From: Larkinella punicea
GTDB lineage: Bacteria; Bacteroidota; Bacteroidia; Cytophagales; Spirosomataceae
Length of the DNA stretch: 64,000 nt
NCBI RefSeq assembly: GCF_003334855.1
Contig: NZ_QOWE01000007.1
Coordinates: 1 to 64,000 of the forward strand
Reading direction: 5' to 3'
The notes under the pieces were generated by a model. The model was not told the DNA's origin, made no database searches, and worked only from the letters and a program-made list of their open reading frames with translations. Position numbers and translations under genes: made by a program. Of this stretch, positions 19,042 to 27,321 are shown in pieces; position 1 is the stretch's first letter; each line of letters begins with the position of its first letter.

Positions 19042-19653
19042 ATGAAAATCATTGCCGTCGGGCGGAATTACGCCGAACACATTAAGGAGCTCAACAACGA
19101 ACAACCCGAAGATCCGGTTATTTTCACCAAACCCGAGACGGCTATTCTGCGCCCCGGTGACCCGTTTTTCTATCCCGATTTTTCCACCGACGTTCATTAT
19201 GAAGTGGAGATTCTGGTTCGGATTAGCCGGACGGGAAAAAACATCGAGCAGAAGTTTGCGCACCGCTATTACGACGAAATCGGCATTGGGGTCGACTTTA
19301 CGGCGCGCGATCTGCAATCGAAACTGAAAGCCAAAGGGTTGCCGTGGGATTTGGCCAAAGGCTTCAACGGTTCGGCGCCCATGTCGACGTTTATACCCAA
19401 AACGGATTTCCCAGATTTGCACAACCTGAATTTTCGGCTCGACGTCAACGGCGAAACCCGGCAGACGGGCAATACGTCGATGATGTTGTTTCAAATCGAT
19501 TACCTGATTTCCTTCGTTTCAACCTATTTCATGTTACTCCAGGGCGACATCCTCTTCACCGGAACCCCGAAAGGCGTTGGCCCCGTACACATCGGCGACA
19601 AACTGACGGCTTATATCGAAGACCGGAAAATGCTAGAATTTGATGTCAAATAG
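19042..19653 (+). CDS. Fumarylacetoacetate hydrolase family protein
   Basis: A FAH-domain hydrolase or decarboxylase of 203 residues. It has the family core beginning IIAVGRNYAEHIKELNN, the metal-binding EVEILVRI segment, the DFTARD loop and the GDILFTGTPKGVGPV signature. Compact members of this type include acylpyruvases and oxaloacetate decarboxylases; sequence alone does not separate them. The following M23 gene starts close behind, its possible GTG even overlapping this stop, so cotranscription is likely. Confidence 0.88.
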   Translation: MKIIAVGRNYAEHIKELNNEQPEDPVIFTKPETAILRPGDPFFYPDFSTDVHYEVEILVRISRTGKNIEQKFAHRYYDEIGIGVDFTARDLQSKLKAKGLPWDLAKGFNGSAPMSTFIPKTDFPDLHNLNFRLDVNGETRQTGNTSMMLFQIDYLISFVSTYFMLLQGDILFTGTPKGVGPVHIGDKLTAYIEDRKMLEFDVK

Positions 19654-19676
19654 TGAATCGCCAAGGCCGAGGGATT

Positions 19677-21668
19677 ATGGTAGAAATAGTGAGAAGTAAG
19701 CTGGTGCAATGGTTCCTTTCCGTCATTTTTCTGTTTGTTTACGCAGCAGGTTGGAGTCAAATTCGCGATAAACACATTCTGAAGGCCGTTCAACCCGGTT
19801 ATTTTCTGTTTCCCATCATGCCCGGTGAAGCCAATTCGCTTTCGGGTGGTTTAGGCGATCTTCGCCCTAATCACTTTCATGCCGGCATCGACATCCGGAC
19901 GGCCCAACGCGAAGGCCTGGAGGTGTATGCAGCCGCCGATGGTTACATCTCGCGGATTGCGGTTTTTACCGGCGGGTACGGCCACGTCATCTTTATCAAA
20001 CACCCCAACGGCCTGACCACGGTTTATGGGCATTTGAAAACCTTAAACGATACGCTCGCTCAGTTTCTGCGGGCCGGGCAATACAAAAAGCAGTCGTTTG
20101 AGATCGATCTGCGCCCGGAACCGAACCAGTTTCCGGTGAAAAAAGGTGAAATCATTGCCTTATCGGGGAATACCGGCGGCTCCGGCGGGCCGCACTTACA
20201 CTTTGAAATCCGTGACGACAAAAACAACCTGCTAAACCCCTTGTTGTTTGGTTTTCAGGAAATTGAAGACGAACTACCGCCTTTTTTTGAACGGATTGCG
20301 CTCCAGCCTTTAACCCCGTCGTCCCGCGTGAACGGACAAGCGGGTCGGCTAGCCCTCACTCCCATCCGTCGACCCAACGGCGATTGGGTGTTGACGCAAC
20401 CGATTTCGGCGTCCGGTCTGCTGGGCCTGGAAGTGCTGGCGCACGACCGCACGTCGGGCTCACCCTTCAAAAACGGATTGACCTGCATTGAAATTCAGTT
20501 GGATAACCGGGAAGTATTCGCCTACAACATGAATAACTTCCCGAACGAGGAAACCCGGCTGATCAACCTGCATATGAACTACGGTATCGAGCAGTTGACG
20601 GGCCAGCGTTTTCACCGCTGTTACATCGCGGATGGCAATACGCTGGATTTGTACCGGTTTGATCAGACACGCGGCAAATTACCGCTATTTGACGGTCAAC
20701 CTCATGAAGTAACCATAACGTTATACGACTGCACCCAGCATACAACCACACTCCGGTTTACGGTCAATCCCGAAGCCGAAAATTCGGCCATTGGCAAACT
20801 GACACCGAGCAAATTACCCACCACGCTGTTCAGTTCGGTGGAAGAAAATACCCTGATCATTCGGGCGCGGAATTTTCCAACGGCGACGGCTCCGACGGCT
20901 CAGGTATACCTGAGCGGTGCCACGCTGGAACTCCCCTCGCAGTATGTCCGGGCCAATGAAGCGTACTACGTCATTGATTTACAGAAACATCTGCCGGATT
21001 CTGTTCAGATTGGCAAAAACGTACTGCCCCTGAATTTTAAAAAACGGATTCTTCCAGGACAAGCCAGTACTTACACGGATTCGGCAATTACCGTTACCTT
21101 CCCGTCCGAAAGTTTGTACGACACCCTTCATCTGGCGGTTTCGCATGGCGGTAACCGGGTGTCGATCAACCAGGGAACGATTCCGTTGAAGGATTTTTTC
21201 GAGGTCAGTTTTCTGCCGACCGAACCGCTGGAAAATTCCGGAAAAACCCACATGTATCTCGTGAACGGGAACCGCAAGTCGTACGTCGGCGGTTTCTGGA
21301 AAGACAACCGGTTCATTTTCAAGGCCCGCCAGTTTGGTACCTTTCAATTGTTGACGGATCTAAAACCCCCGGTCGTAAAGATTTTACGCAAAGATTACAA
21401 CGCGATTGTCGCCACGGTCAAGGACGATTTATCGGGGCTGGACACCATCCGGGCGTTGGTAAACGGCGAATGGATTCTGATGCAATACGACTATAAACGA
21501 GCGTTGATCTGGTCCGACAAGTTCGACCCGACCAAGCCGTTTGAAGGCACGCTGGTGCTGGAAGTGACGGACCGGGCGGGCAATCTGACGACTGTAACGG
21601 CCCAACTTCCACCGGCCCCCCGACCAATGGTGGTGGATTCAGCGGCTGTGTTGGAGAAGGAAAATTAG
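19677..21668 (+). CDS. M23 family metallopeptidase (exported)
   Basis: A LytM-type zinc endopeptidase that probably cuts peptidoglycan cross-links or regulates amidases in the periplasm. The ATG at 19677 has a GAGGGA ribosome-binding sequence and gives a signal peptide ending about WSQ28; an earlier GTG at 19653 overlaps the upstream stop and looks worse. The catalytic LytM domain sits near the N-terminus: H68-x3-D72 in HFHAGID and HLH at about 173-175 in GPHLHFEIRD. The remaining 450 residues look like beta-sandwich repeats with no catalytic motif. 663 residues. Large C-terminal extensions are usual in Bacteroidetes M23 proteins. Confidence 0.9.
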   Translation: MVEIVRSKLVQWFLSVIFLFVYAAGWSQIRDKHILKAVQPGYFLFPIMPGEANSLSGGLGDLRPNHFHAGIDIRTAQREGLEVYAAADGYISRIAVFTGGYGHVIFIKHPNGLTTVYGHLKTLNDTLAQFLRAGQYKKQSFEIDLRPEPNQFPVKKGEIIALSGNTGGSGGPHLHFEIRDDKNNLLNPLLFGFQEIEDELPPFFERIALQPLTPSSRVNGQAGRLALTPIRRPNGDWVLTQPISASGLLGLEVLAHDRTSGSPFKNGLTCIEIQLDNREVFAYNMNNFPNEETRLINLHMNYGIEQLTGQRFHRCYIADGNTLDLYRFDQTRGKLPLFDGQPHEVTITLYDCTQHTTTLRFTVNPEAENSAIGKLTPSKLPTTLFSSVEENTLIIRARNFPTATAPTAQVYLSGATLELPSQYVRANEAYYVIDLQKHLPDSVQIGKNVLPLNFKKRILPGQASTYTDSAITVTFPSESLYDTLHLAVSHGGNRVSINQGTIPLKDFFEVSFLPTEPLENSGKTHMYLVNGNRKSYVGGFWKDNRFIFKARQFGTFQLLTDLKPPVVKILRKDYNAIVATVKDDLSGLDTIRALVNGEWILMQYDYKRALIWSDKFDPTKPFEGTLVLEVTDRAGNLTTVTAQLPPAPRPMVVDSAAVLEKEN

Positions 21669-21734
21669 GGTTTGGCAGACAATGTGCATTTTTTGCCGTT
21701 ACTTGCCAATCCGAAGACTGTAAACCTAAAAACT

Positions 21735-22184
21735 ATGGCTCTCCAAATCGGCGACGCGGCACCCGACTTCGAAACCCGCGATCAGAATGGCAACCCCGTC
21801 CGTCTGTCGGATTTCCGGGGCAAAAAAGTCGTTCTGTATTTTTATCCCAAAGACGACACGCCCGGTTGTACGGCGGAAGCCTGCAACCTCCGCGATAATT
21901 ATCATTACCTGTTGAAAGCCGGTTATGAAGTGCTTGGTGTGAGTGTCGATGATGAAAAGTCGCACCAGAAGTTTATCAAAAAGCACAACCTGCCGTTTGC
22001 ACTGCTGGCCGATACCGATCAAAAACTGGTGACAGCGTATGACGTCTGGCACGAAAAATCGATGTATGGCCGCAAATTCATGGGCATCGTCCGGACTACT
22101 TTCGTGATCGACGAAAACGGGATGATTTCGGACATCATTACCAAAGTCGATAACGAGAATCACACCGAGCAGATTTTAAAATAG
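21735..22184 (+). CDS. bcp: Thioredoxin-dependent thiol peroxidase (BCP/PrxQ)
   Basis: Reduces H2O2 and organic hydroperoxides in the cytoplasm using thioredoxin. 149 residues. Peroxidatic Cys45 and resolving Cys50 lie in PKDDTPGCTAEACNLRD, the atypical 2-Cys PrxQ pattern. Downstream VLGVSVDDEKSHQKF and RTTFVIDENG are standard. The start at 21735 (MALQIGDAAPDF) was chosen because the extended frame is non-homologous leader sequence. Confidence 0.95.
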   Translation: MALQIGDAAPDFETRDQNGNPVRLSDFRGKKVVLYFYPKDDTPGCTAEACNLRDNYHYLLKAGYEVLGVSVDDEKSHQKFIKKHNLPFALLADTDQKLVTAYDVWHEKSMYGRKFMGIVRTTFVIDENGMISDIITKVDNENHTEQILK

Positions 22185-22186
22185 AA

Positions 22187-22255
22187 GTGAGATTATAGAC
22201 ATGAGAGTAGAGACCGTGAATGTCTTTATTCTCTTGTCTCAACTCTTTTATCTGA
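22187..22255. repeat. Degenerate hairpin before transketolase N subunit
   Basis: gagattatagacatgagag at the left and the complement of gtctcaactc at the right form an imperfect palindrome of GAGACA-like words. It resembles the long hairpins elsewhere in the window but is eroded. It explains the spurious upstream ATG at 22201. Confidence 0.5.
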
Positions 22256-22257
22256 AC

Positions 22258-23115
22258 ATGGAAATCGAACAATTACAACACATTGCCACGCAGGTCCGGC
22301 GCGATATTGTCCGGATGGTACACGCTGTCAATTCCGGTCACCCGGGTGGTTCGCTGGGCTGCACCGATCTTTTGGTCGCCCTGTATTTCGACGTCATGCG
22401 CCTGAAACGCGACGAGCAGGGCGCGGCAATTTTTGACATGAATGCCACCGACGAAGACGTTTTTTTCCTGTCGAATGGCCACATCTCCCCGGTTTTTTAC
22501 AGCGTTCTGGCGCGGTCGGGTTACTTCCCGGTTTCGGAACTGGCCACGTTCCGCAAGCTGGACAGCCGCTTGCAGGGACACCCGGCCACGGCGGAGCACC
22601 TGCCCGGTATCCGGATTGCTTCCGGTTCACTGGGTCAGGGTTTGTCGGTGGCCTGCGGGGCGGCTTTTGCCAAACGGCTGAACGGCGACGACAAACACGT
22701 GTATGTGCTGATGGGCGACGGTGAGCAGCAGGAAGGCCAGGTTTGGGAAGCCGCTACGTTTGCGCCCCACCACAAACTCGGCAACCTGACGGCCATCATC
22801 GACTTCAATGGACAGCAAATCGACGGGCCGACCAAGCTGGTGATGGACAACCGGGATCTGGGTGCCAAATACCGCGCTTTCGGCTGGAACGTCACTGAGA
22901 TGAACGGCAATGACATGAGCGACATCATCAAAACCCTAAAAGAGTCGAAGACGGATGCTGAAGTGCCGACCCTGATTCTGATGAAAACCGAAATGGGCTA
23001 CGGTGTCGATTTCATGATGGGAAGCCACAAATGGCACGGTGTTGCGCCCAACGACGCGCAACTGGCCACCGCCCTGAACCAACTCGTCATCACGGCAGGG
23101 TCAGCCGATTATTGA
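22258..23115 (+). CDS. Transketolase, N-terminal (TPP-binding) subunit
   Basis: The N-terminal half of a split transketolase (pentose phosphate pathway). 285 residues with the thiamine-diphosphate site GDGEQQEGQVWEAATF ending at the conserved Asn of IIDFNGQQIDG, plus HPGGSLG and GSLGQGLSVACG. The start at 22258 (MEIEQLQHIATQVRRD) fits the family; an in-frame ATG at 22201 lies inside a palindrome and adds 19 unrelated residues. The partner subunit, which normally follows directly, begins at 24691 because two AT-rich genes lie between them. Only 2 bp separate this stop from the ATPase start. Confidence 0.93.
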   Translation: MEIEQLQHIATQVRRDIVRMVHAVNSGHPGGSLGCTDLLVALYFDVMRLKRDEQGAAIFDMNATDEDVFFLSNGHISPVFYSVLARSGYFPVSELATFRKLDSRLQGHPATAEHLPGIRIASGSLGQGLSVACGAAFAKRLNGDDKHVYVLMGDGEQQEGQVWEAATFAPHHKLGNLTAIIDFNGQQIDGPTKLVMDNRDLGAKYRAFGWNVTEMNGNDMSDIIKTLKESKTDAEVPTLILMKTEMGYGVDFMMGSHKWHGVAPNDAQLATALNQLVITAGSADY

Positions 23116-23117
23116 GC

Positions 23118-24137
23118 ATGAAGATCAAGCGTCTGGTCATCGAAAATTTCAAATCCATCGAACGGATTGAGCTCATCGAGCCCAATCCGTTCACGGTATT
23201 CGTCGGCCCTAATGGGTCGGGGAAATCGAATATTTTCGAGGCTTTGGAGTTTGCGAATGCCATAGCTAAAAATGATCCTTTCAGTACTGTTCGACTTTTT
23301 GGTGGACCCCAAAGTGTTATTAATCAAAAAACTTTAGGCAGAAATTTCAACCTAAATGTAGAATTTGATATATCTATTCTCCCTGAGTATCACGTTCGTT
23401 TATTTTATTCTGAAGATTATACACATGTTAGAGGATCTTCATCAGGCATGCCAAATGAGCTTGTTAAAGATGCTTTTTTTGAGAAAGATGCTAATGCTGA
23501 TTTAATATACAAGCAGTTTCATTTTAACTTTTCTAGACTATTTGTAAGAAATATTAATCTACAAAAATTCCCGTATCAAGATAATGAATCACTTAGTTTA
23601 TCTGCTGACAATCTTGAAAAAGTGCTAAAAAGGATACTTGAGGTCGAAACTTTAAAAGAAGAGATAGACGATTGGCTATCCTTGTTTATCCCTGGTTTTG
23701 AATCTATAACAATTCATTCCGATACAATAAGTGGCAACGATTCACTCTTGTTAAAAGACAAGCATATTGATAAGCCGTTTAACAAAAGCCTAATTTCTGA
23801 CGGTACATATAACATTATTGCTTTACTAACTGCTATTTATCAAAGTAATGAACCTCAATTTTTGTGCATTGAAGAACCTGAAAATGGGCTTAACCCAAAA
23901 GTTGTAAGAGAGCTAGTTAATCTTTGCCGATACGCTTGTGAAGAAAAAGGTCACTTTATCTGGTTAAATACGCACTCTCAAACTTTAGTTTCTAAGCTTG
24001 AACCAAAAGAGCTTATTTTGGTCGACAAAAAAAAGGGGTCAACACAAGTCAAGCAATTCACAGGAGAAAGCTTTTATGGACTTCGCATGGATGAAGCCTG
24101 GTTAACTAATGCTCTTGGAGGTGGGCTTCCGTGGTAA
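23118..24137 (+). CDS. AAA/ABC-type ATPase of a putative defence pair
   Basis: A 339-residue SMC/RecF-like ATPase of the AAA_15/AAA_21 (COG1106/COG4637-like) type. Walker A GPNGSGKS at 30-37, an ABC-signature-like SLISDGTYNIIALL, Walker B FLCIEEPENGLNP (near 250) and H-loop WLNTHSQTL are all visible. The start at 23118 opens with MKIKRLVIENFKSI, the usual N-terminus. Relatives often pair with TOPRIM-fold nucleases in anti-phage modules. It is followed by such a gene with a 7-nt overlap. After a first roughly 140 bp of host-like GC, the gene becomes strongly AT-rich, unlike the flanking transketolase genes, suggesting transfer. Confidence 0.85.
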   Translation: MKIKRLVIENFKSIERIELIEPNPFTVFVGPNGSGKSNIFEALEFANAIAKNDPFSTVRLFGGPQSVINQKTLGRNFNLNVEFDISILPEYHVRLFYSEDYTHVRGSSSGMPNELVKDAFFEKDANADLIYKQFHFNFSRLFVRNINLQKFPYQDNESLSLSADNLEKVLKRILEVETLKEEIDDWLSLFIPGFESITIHSDTISGNDSLLLKDKHIDKPFNKSLISDGTYNIIALLTAIYQSNEPQFLCIEEPENGLNPKVVRELVNLCRYACEEKGHFIWLNTHSQTLVSKLEPKELILVDKKKGSTQVKQFTGESFYGLRMDEAWLTNALGGGLPW

Positions 24138-24694
24138 AAGCAGGATTCATTTGTGAAGGTGAAACAGAAACTATTATAGTTCGGTCGGACGCGTTCCAAA
24201 ACTTGCTGAATAATTTAGGAATTGAATGTATTGATTCTGTTATAGATGCATCAGGGGCGGGGAATTTGCTACCTCAGAATATAGAAGATTTTCGTCAAAG
24301 CCTGATTGATTCCGGTGCCAATCAAATTTTTATATTGACCGATTTAGATGATAATGTTTGTATTACCTTGACGAAAAAACGGATTACTGAACGTCTAAAT
24401 CAAACAATTATAGTTTCAGTAAAAGAAGTAGAATCTTGGTTTTTAGCTGATTCTACTGCAATGAGCAAACTACTTAAAGATTCATTTTCATTCGAAAATC
24501 CCGAAAGCCAGGAAAACCCCTTCGATTACATAAAGAAGTTAATGTTGATAAAAACCGGGGCAGGCTGCGGTAGTAAAGTTAATCTTGCCAACAAAATGAT
24601 TCGACGCGGCTTCTCCATCGAAAATGCCGCTTCCCACCCCAACTGCTCCAGTGCGAATTACTTTTTAACTAAATTGCAATCGCTTAGACCATGA
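24131..24694 (+). CDS. TOPRIM-like (DUF4276-like) protein of a putative defence pair
   Basis: A 187-residue protein starting with GTG inside the end of the ATPase gene and ending in an ATGA overlap with the transketolase C-subunit start at 24691. Acidic motifs fit a TOPRIM fold: E9-G-E11 in FICEGETET and D71-L-D73-D74 in FILTDLDDN, with VKEVESWFLAD downstream. This matches ATPase partners of the DUF4276/DUF4435/RloB type, which are often nucleases; nuclease activity here is inference. The middle is AT-rich, while the last 120 bp return to host-like GC. No signal peptide. Confidence 0.65.
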   Translation: MVKAGFICEGETETIIVRSDAFQNLLNNLGIECIDSVIDASGAGNLLPQNIEDFRQSLIDSGANQIFILTDLDDNVCITLTKKRITERLNQTIIVSVKEVESWFLADSTAMSKLLKDSFSFENPESQENPFDYIKKLMLIKTGAGCGSKVNLANKMIRRGFSIENAASHPNCSSANYFLTKLQSLRP

Positions 24695-25650
24695 AGAAAT
24701 ACACCTATACCGAAAAAAAAGACACCCGCTCCGGTTTTGGTGCGGGCATCCTTGAACTGGGCCGCACCAATCCGAACGTCGTCGCCCTGACCGCCGATCT
24801 GGCCGGGTCGCTCAAACTGGAAGGTTTTATCAAGGAATTTCCGGAACGCTACGTACAGTGCGGAATTTCGGAGGCCAACATGATCGGCGTTTCGGCGGGG
24901 TTGACCATTGGCGGAAAGATTCCGTTTGCTACGACTTTCGCCAACTTTGCCACGGGCCGGGTGTATGACCAGATTCGGCAGTCGGTTTGTTATTCGAACA
25001 AAAACGTCAAAATCTGTGCTTCCCACGCTGGTTTAACGCTGGGCGAAGACGGCGCAACGCACCAGATACTGGAAGATATCGGCATGATGAAAATGTTGCC
25101 GAACATGACGGTTATCAACCCCTGCGACTTCAACCAGACCAAAGCCGCCACCATCGCCATTGCCGAGCACGAAGGCCCGGTTTACCTGCGGTTTGGCCGC
25201 CCGGTGGTGCCGATTTTCACCCCTGCCGATCAGAAATTCGAAATCGGGAAAGCCATTGTGCTGAATGAGGGACCGGATGTTTCCATTTTTGCGACGGGTC
25301 ACCTGGTTTGGGAAGCCATCAAAGCCGGTGAAATGCTGGCCGAACAAGGAATTGAAGCCGACATTATCAATATTCACACCATAAAACCGTTTGATGAAGA
25401 GGCCGTTCTGGCTTCCGTTCGCAAAACCCGGTGTGCGGTTTCGGCCGAAGAACACCAGTTGAACGGCGGTTTGGGCGACAGTGTCGCGCAGACTTTGTCC
25501 CGCAACTATCCCGTTCCGCTCGAAATGATTGGTGTACACGACAGTTTCGGAGAAAGTGGAACGCCCGACCAGTTGATGCAGAAATACGGCCTGACCGCCG
25601 GGAAAATTGTTGAAGCCGCCAAACGAGCCATAGAAAGAAGAGTCGTTTAA
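24691..25650 (+). CDS. Transketolase, C-terminal subunit
   Basis: The C-terminal half of the split transketolase (pyrimidine-binding and C-terminal domains). 319 residues with the TPP-activating glutamate region YVQCGISEANMIGVSAGL, SHAGLTLGEDGATHQ and a C-terminal domain containing EEHQLNGGLGDSVAQ. It should assemble with the subunit at 22258. Its ATG shares four bases with the stop of the TOPRIM-like gene, so its translation is now coupled to the inserted pair. An imperfect hairpin starts in the last codons. Confidence 0.93.
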   Translation: MKKYTYTEKKDTRSGFGAGILELGRTNPNVVALTADLAGSLKLEGFIKEFPERYVQCGISEANMIGVSAGLTIGGKIPFATTFANFATGRVYDQIRQSVCYSNKNVKICASHAGLTLGEDGATHQILEDIGMMKMLPNMTVINPCDFNQTKAATIAIAEHEGPVYLRFGRPVVPIFTPADQKFEIGKAIVLNEGPDVSIFATGHLVWEAIKAGEMLAEQGIEADIINIHTIKPFDEEAVLASVRKTRCAVSAEEHQLNGGLGDSVAQTLSRNYPVPLEMIGVHDSFGESGTPDQLMQKYGLTAGKIVEAAKRAIERRVV

Positions 25651-25737
25651 AGTTTAAAGTTTAAGTTTAAAGATGAACCGGAAAGCGATTCCGATTTACA
25701 CTTTATACCTTAAACCTTTGAACCTTAAACTTTAAAC
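25645..25737. repeat. Heptad-built hairpin after transketolase
   Basis: gtttaaagtttaa at 25645-25657 pairs with 25725-25737. The interior is a ladder of AAGTTTA-like heptads and their complements with imperfect pairing. The left arm overlaps the final transketolase codons and the right arm ends 6 bp before the sigma-factor ATG, so no room is left for an ordinary promoter for the sigma gene outside the element. Confidence 0.6.
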
Positions 25738-25743
25738 CAGCGT

Positions 25744-26304
25744 ATGACTGACGAGGAACTCCTGCAAAAATACCGCGATCCGCAAAGCCGGAATTATGCC
25801 TTTAACCTGATGGTACGCCAGTATCAGCAGAAAATTTACTGGCATATCCGGAAGATGGTGATCGACCACGATGATGCGGATGATCTGGTGCAGGAGACCT
25901 TTATCAAAGTCTGGAATTCGCTGGAGAACTTCCGGGGCGATTCGCAGTTGTATACCTGGATTTACCGGATTGCGACGAACGAATGTTTGAATTTTCTGAA
26001 TAAAAAACGCCGTCGGTTCTTCCTGCCTATTGGCGACGTGGAAGGTGAATTGATGGAAAAACTGGAAAGCAATTCTGACTATGTGACCTCCGGCAATGAC
26101 CCGTCGGGCGAAGAAATTCAGATGAAGCTGCAAAAAGCGTTGCTAAAATTACCTGATAAACAACGCCTTGTCTTCAACATGAAGTATTTCGATGATATGA
26201 AATATGAAGAAATTTCCGAAATTACGGGGACGTCGGTGGGTGCCCTGAAAGCATCGTATCACCTGGCCGTTAAAAAAATTGAAGATTATCTGAATACCAA
26301 TTAA
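25744..26304 (+). CDS. ECF-family RNA polymerase sigma factor
   Basis: A 186-residue extracytoplasmic-function sigma factor. Region 2 covers about 20-90 (DHDDADDLVQETFIKVWNSL and FRGDSQLYTWIYRIATNECLNFL) and region 4 covers about 128-182 (LPDKQRLVFNMKYFDDMKYE and GTSVGALKASYHLAVKKIED). It is followed by a membrane protein likely to be its anti-sigma factor and a small exported protein, a typical Bacteroidetes sigma/anti-sigma/periplasmic set. Confidence 0.95.
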   Translation: MTDEELLQKYRDPQSRNYAFNLMVRQYQQKIYWHIRKMVIDHDDADDLVQETFIKVWNSLENFRGDSQLYTWIYRIATNECLNFLNKKRRRFFLPIGDVEGELMEKLESNSDYVTSGNDPSGEEIQMKLQKALLKLPDKQRLVFNMKYFDDMKYEEISEITGTSVGALKASYHLAVKKIEDYLNTN

Positions 26305-26348
26305 ACCCGATACAGGCTTGCTTGTCAAACCGTTGTGCCTTTAAGACA

Positions 26349-26792
26349 ATGGAACCGAAAAAACCAATACGACTTGACGAATTAGACCGGCAGAATCCGC
26401 TGCGGCAACTGCCGTTTACGACGCCGGACGGCTACTTCGATACGCTCCCGACCCGGATACAGGCTGAAACCGCCCGCCGGTCACACCGTTTCACGATCAG
26501 TTGGTCGTGGCAACGCTCCCTGTCTACGCTGGCCGGGGCCGGTTTTGTGGCGGCTTTGGTATGGTTTACGTACCCGGAAAAGCAGGATTCGCTGGAACCC
26601 GAACTGTTGAGCAAAGTGAGCACCGAATCAGTGGTAGATTATTTGCAGGATCAGGATATCTATCTGGAAGATTATTCAGACCTGATCAAAACCCATGATA
26701 TGCCCAATGATTCGACGCTGATTCATGAATTGCACGTTTCGCCGGAATCCATCCAACAACTGATTGAAGAAGACGGAACTGCAGCCATTTGA
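26349..26792 (+). CDS. Probable anti-sigma factor, single-pass membrane protein
   Basis: 147 residues. The N-terminal 50 residues contain the FTTPDGYFDTLP motif that is common in Bacteroidetes proteins encoded next to ECF sigma factors. One membrane segment (about 58-75, LAGAGFVAALVWF) is followed by an acidic C-terminal domain. No zinc-binding ZAS motif. Position 44 bp after the sigma gene supports an anti-sigma role, but this is inference. The start at 26349 (MEPKKPIRLDEL) is the first good ATG. Confidence 0.7.
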   Translation: MEPKKPIRLDELDRQNPLRQLPFTTPDGYFDTLPTRIQAETARRSHRFTISWSWQRSLSTLAGAGFVAALVWFTYPEKQDSLEPELLSKVSTESVVDYLQDQDIYLEDYSDLIKTHDMPNDSTLIHELHVSPESIQQLIEEDGTAAI

Positions 26793-26824
26793 TTATGATC
26801 GATCGTTTATTTTTAACCATTCCT

Positions 26825-27238
26825 ATGAAATCGTTCACCCGCTTACTGATTTTGTTCTTTGGCTTGCTGCTGACTTTACCGGCTGCCGCACAGAATCAGG
26901 ATCGTCAGAAAATAGAAAGTGCTAAAATCGGGCTGATTACCAACCGCTTGAATTTAACCACGGAGCAGGCTCCCCAATTCTGGCCCATCTACAACGAATA
27001 CAGCGACCGGCGGAGGGATATTTCCCGGCAACTGCGCAAATCGAGCAAGCCCGGTGGCAACGAAGCGATCAGCGAGTTAAACGAATCCGTCGAACTCAAA
27101 CAGAAGCTGGTTGATCTGGAAAAAGAATACAATGCCAAATTTTTGCGCGTGATTACGGCTCAACAGCTTCAGGAGCTTCACAATACCGAGCGGATGTTCA
27201 ATAAAATGCTGATTGACCGGGTCAGTAACCCCAATTAA
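26825..27238 (+). CDS. Small exported helical protein (Spy/CpxP-like or sensor partner)
   Basis: 137 residues with a clear signal peptide (cleavage after PAAAQ near residue 23) and a mature part that is mostly charged helices. The segment NRLNLTTEQAPQFWPIYNEY resembles the LTxxQ-type helices of periplasmic chaperone-like Spy/CpxP proteins. As third gene of the sigma/anti-sigma unit it may sense or buffer envelope stress; this is inferred. The start at 26825 is preferred to a frame 12 codons longer because it places the signal peptide at the N-terminus. Confidence 0.7.
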   Translation: MKSFTRLLILFFGLLLTLPAAAQNQDRQKIESAKIGLITNRLNLTTEQAPQFWPIYNEYSDRRRDISRQLRKSSKPGGNEAISELNESVELKQKLVDLEKEYNAKFLRVITAQQLQELHNTERMFNKMLIDRVSNPN

Positions 27239-27290
27239 TATTTGTTGTGCATTGCACGACGCACTCTTTGCTATACTACAACTACGACAA

Positions 27291-27311
27291 GCCCGACCAG
27301 ATTGGCCGGGC
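27291..27311. terminator. Hairpin between convergent genes
   Basis: GCCCG at 27291-27295 pairs with CGGGC at 27307-27311, with further CC/GG pairing inside and a T-rich stretch after it. It lies between the exported helical protein and the cyclase. Confidence 0.5.
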
Positions 27312-27321
27312 GTTGTGTTTT

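Noticed and set aside
22201-22257. Upstream ATG for the transketolase N subunit
   Set aside because: The 19 extra codons fall within a decayed hairpin and do not resemble transketolase; the ATG at 22258 fits the family.
23031-23117. Longer start for the defence ATPase
   Set aside because: It overlaps the transketolase end in another frame; the ATG at 23118 opens with the typical MKIKRLVIENFKSI.
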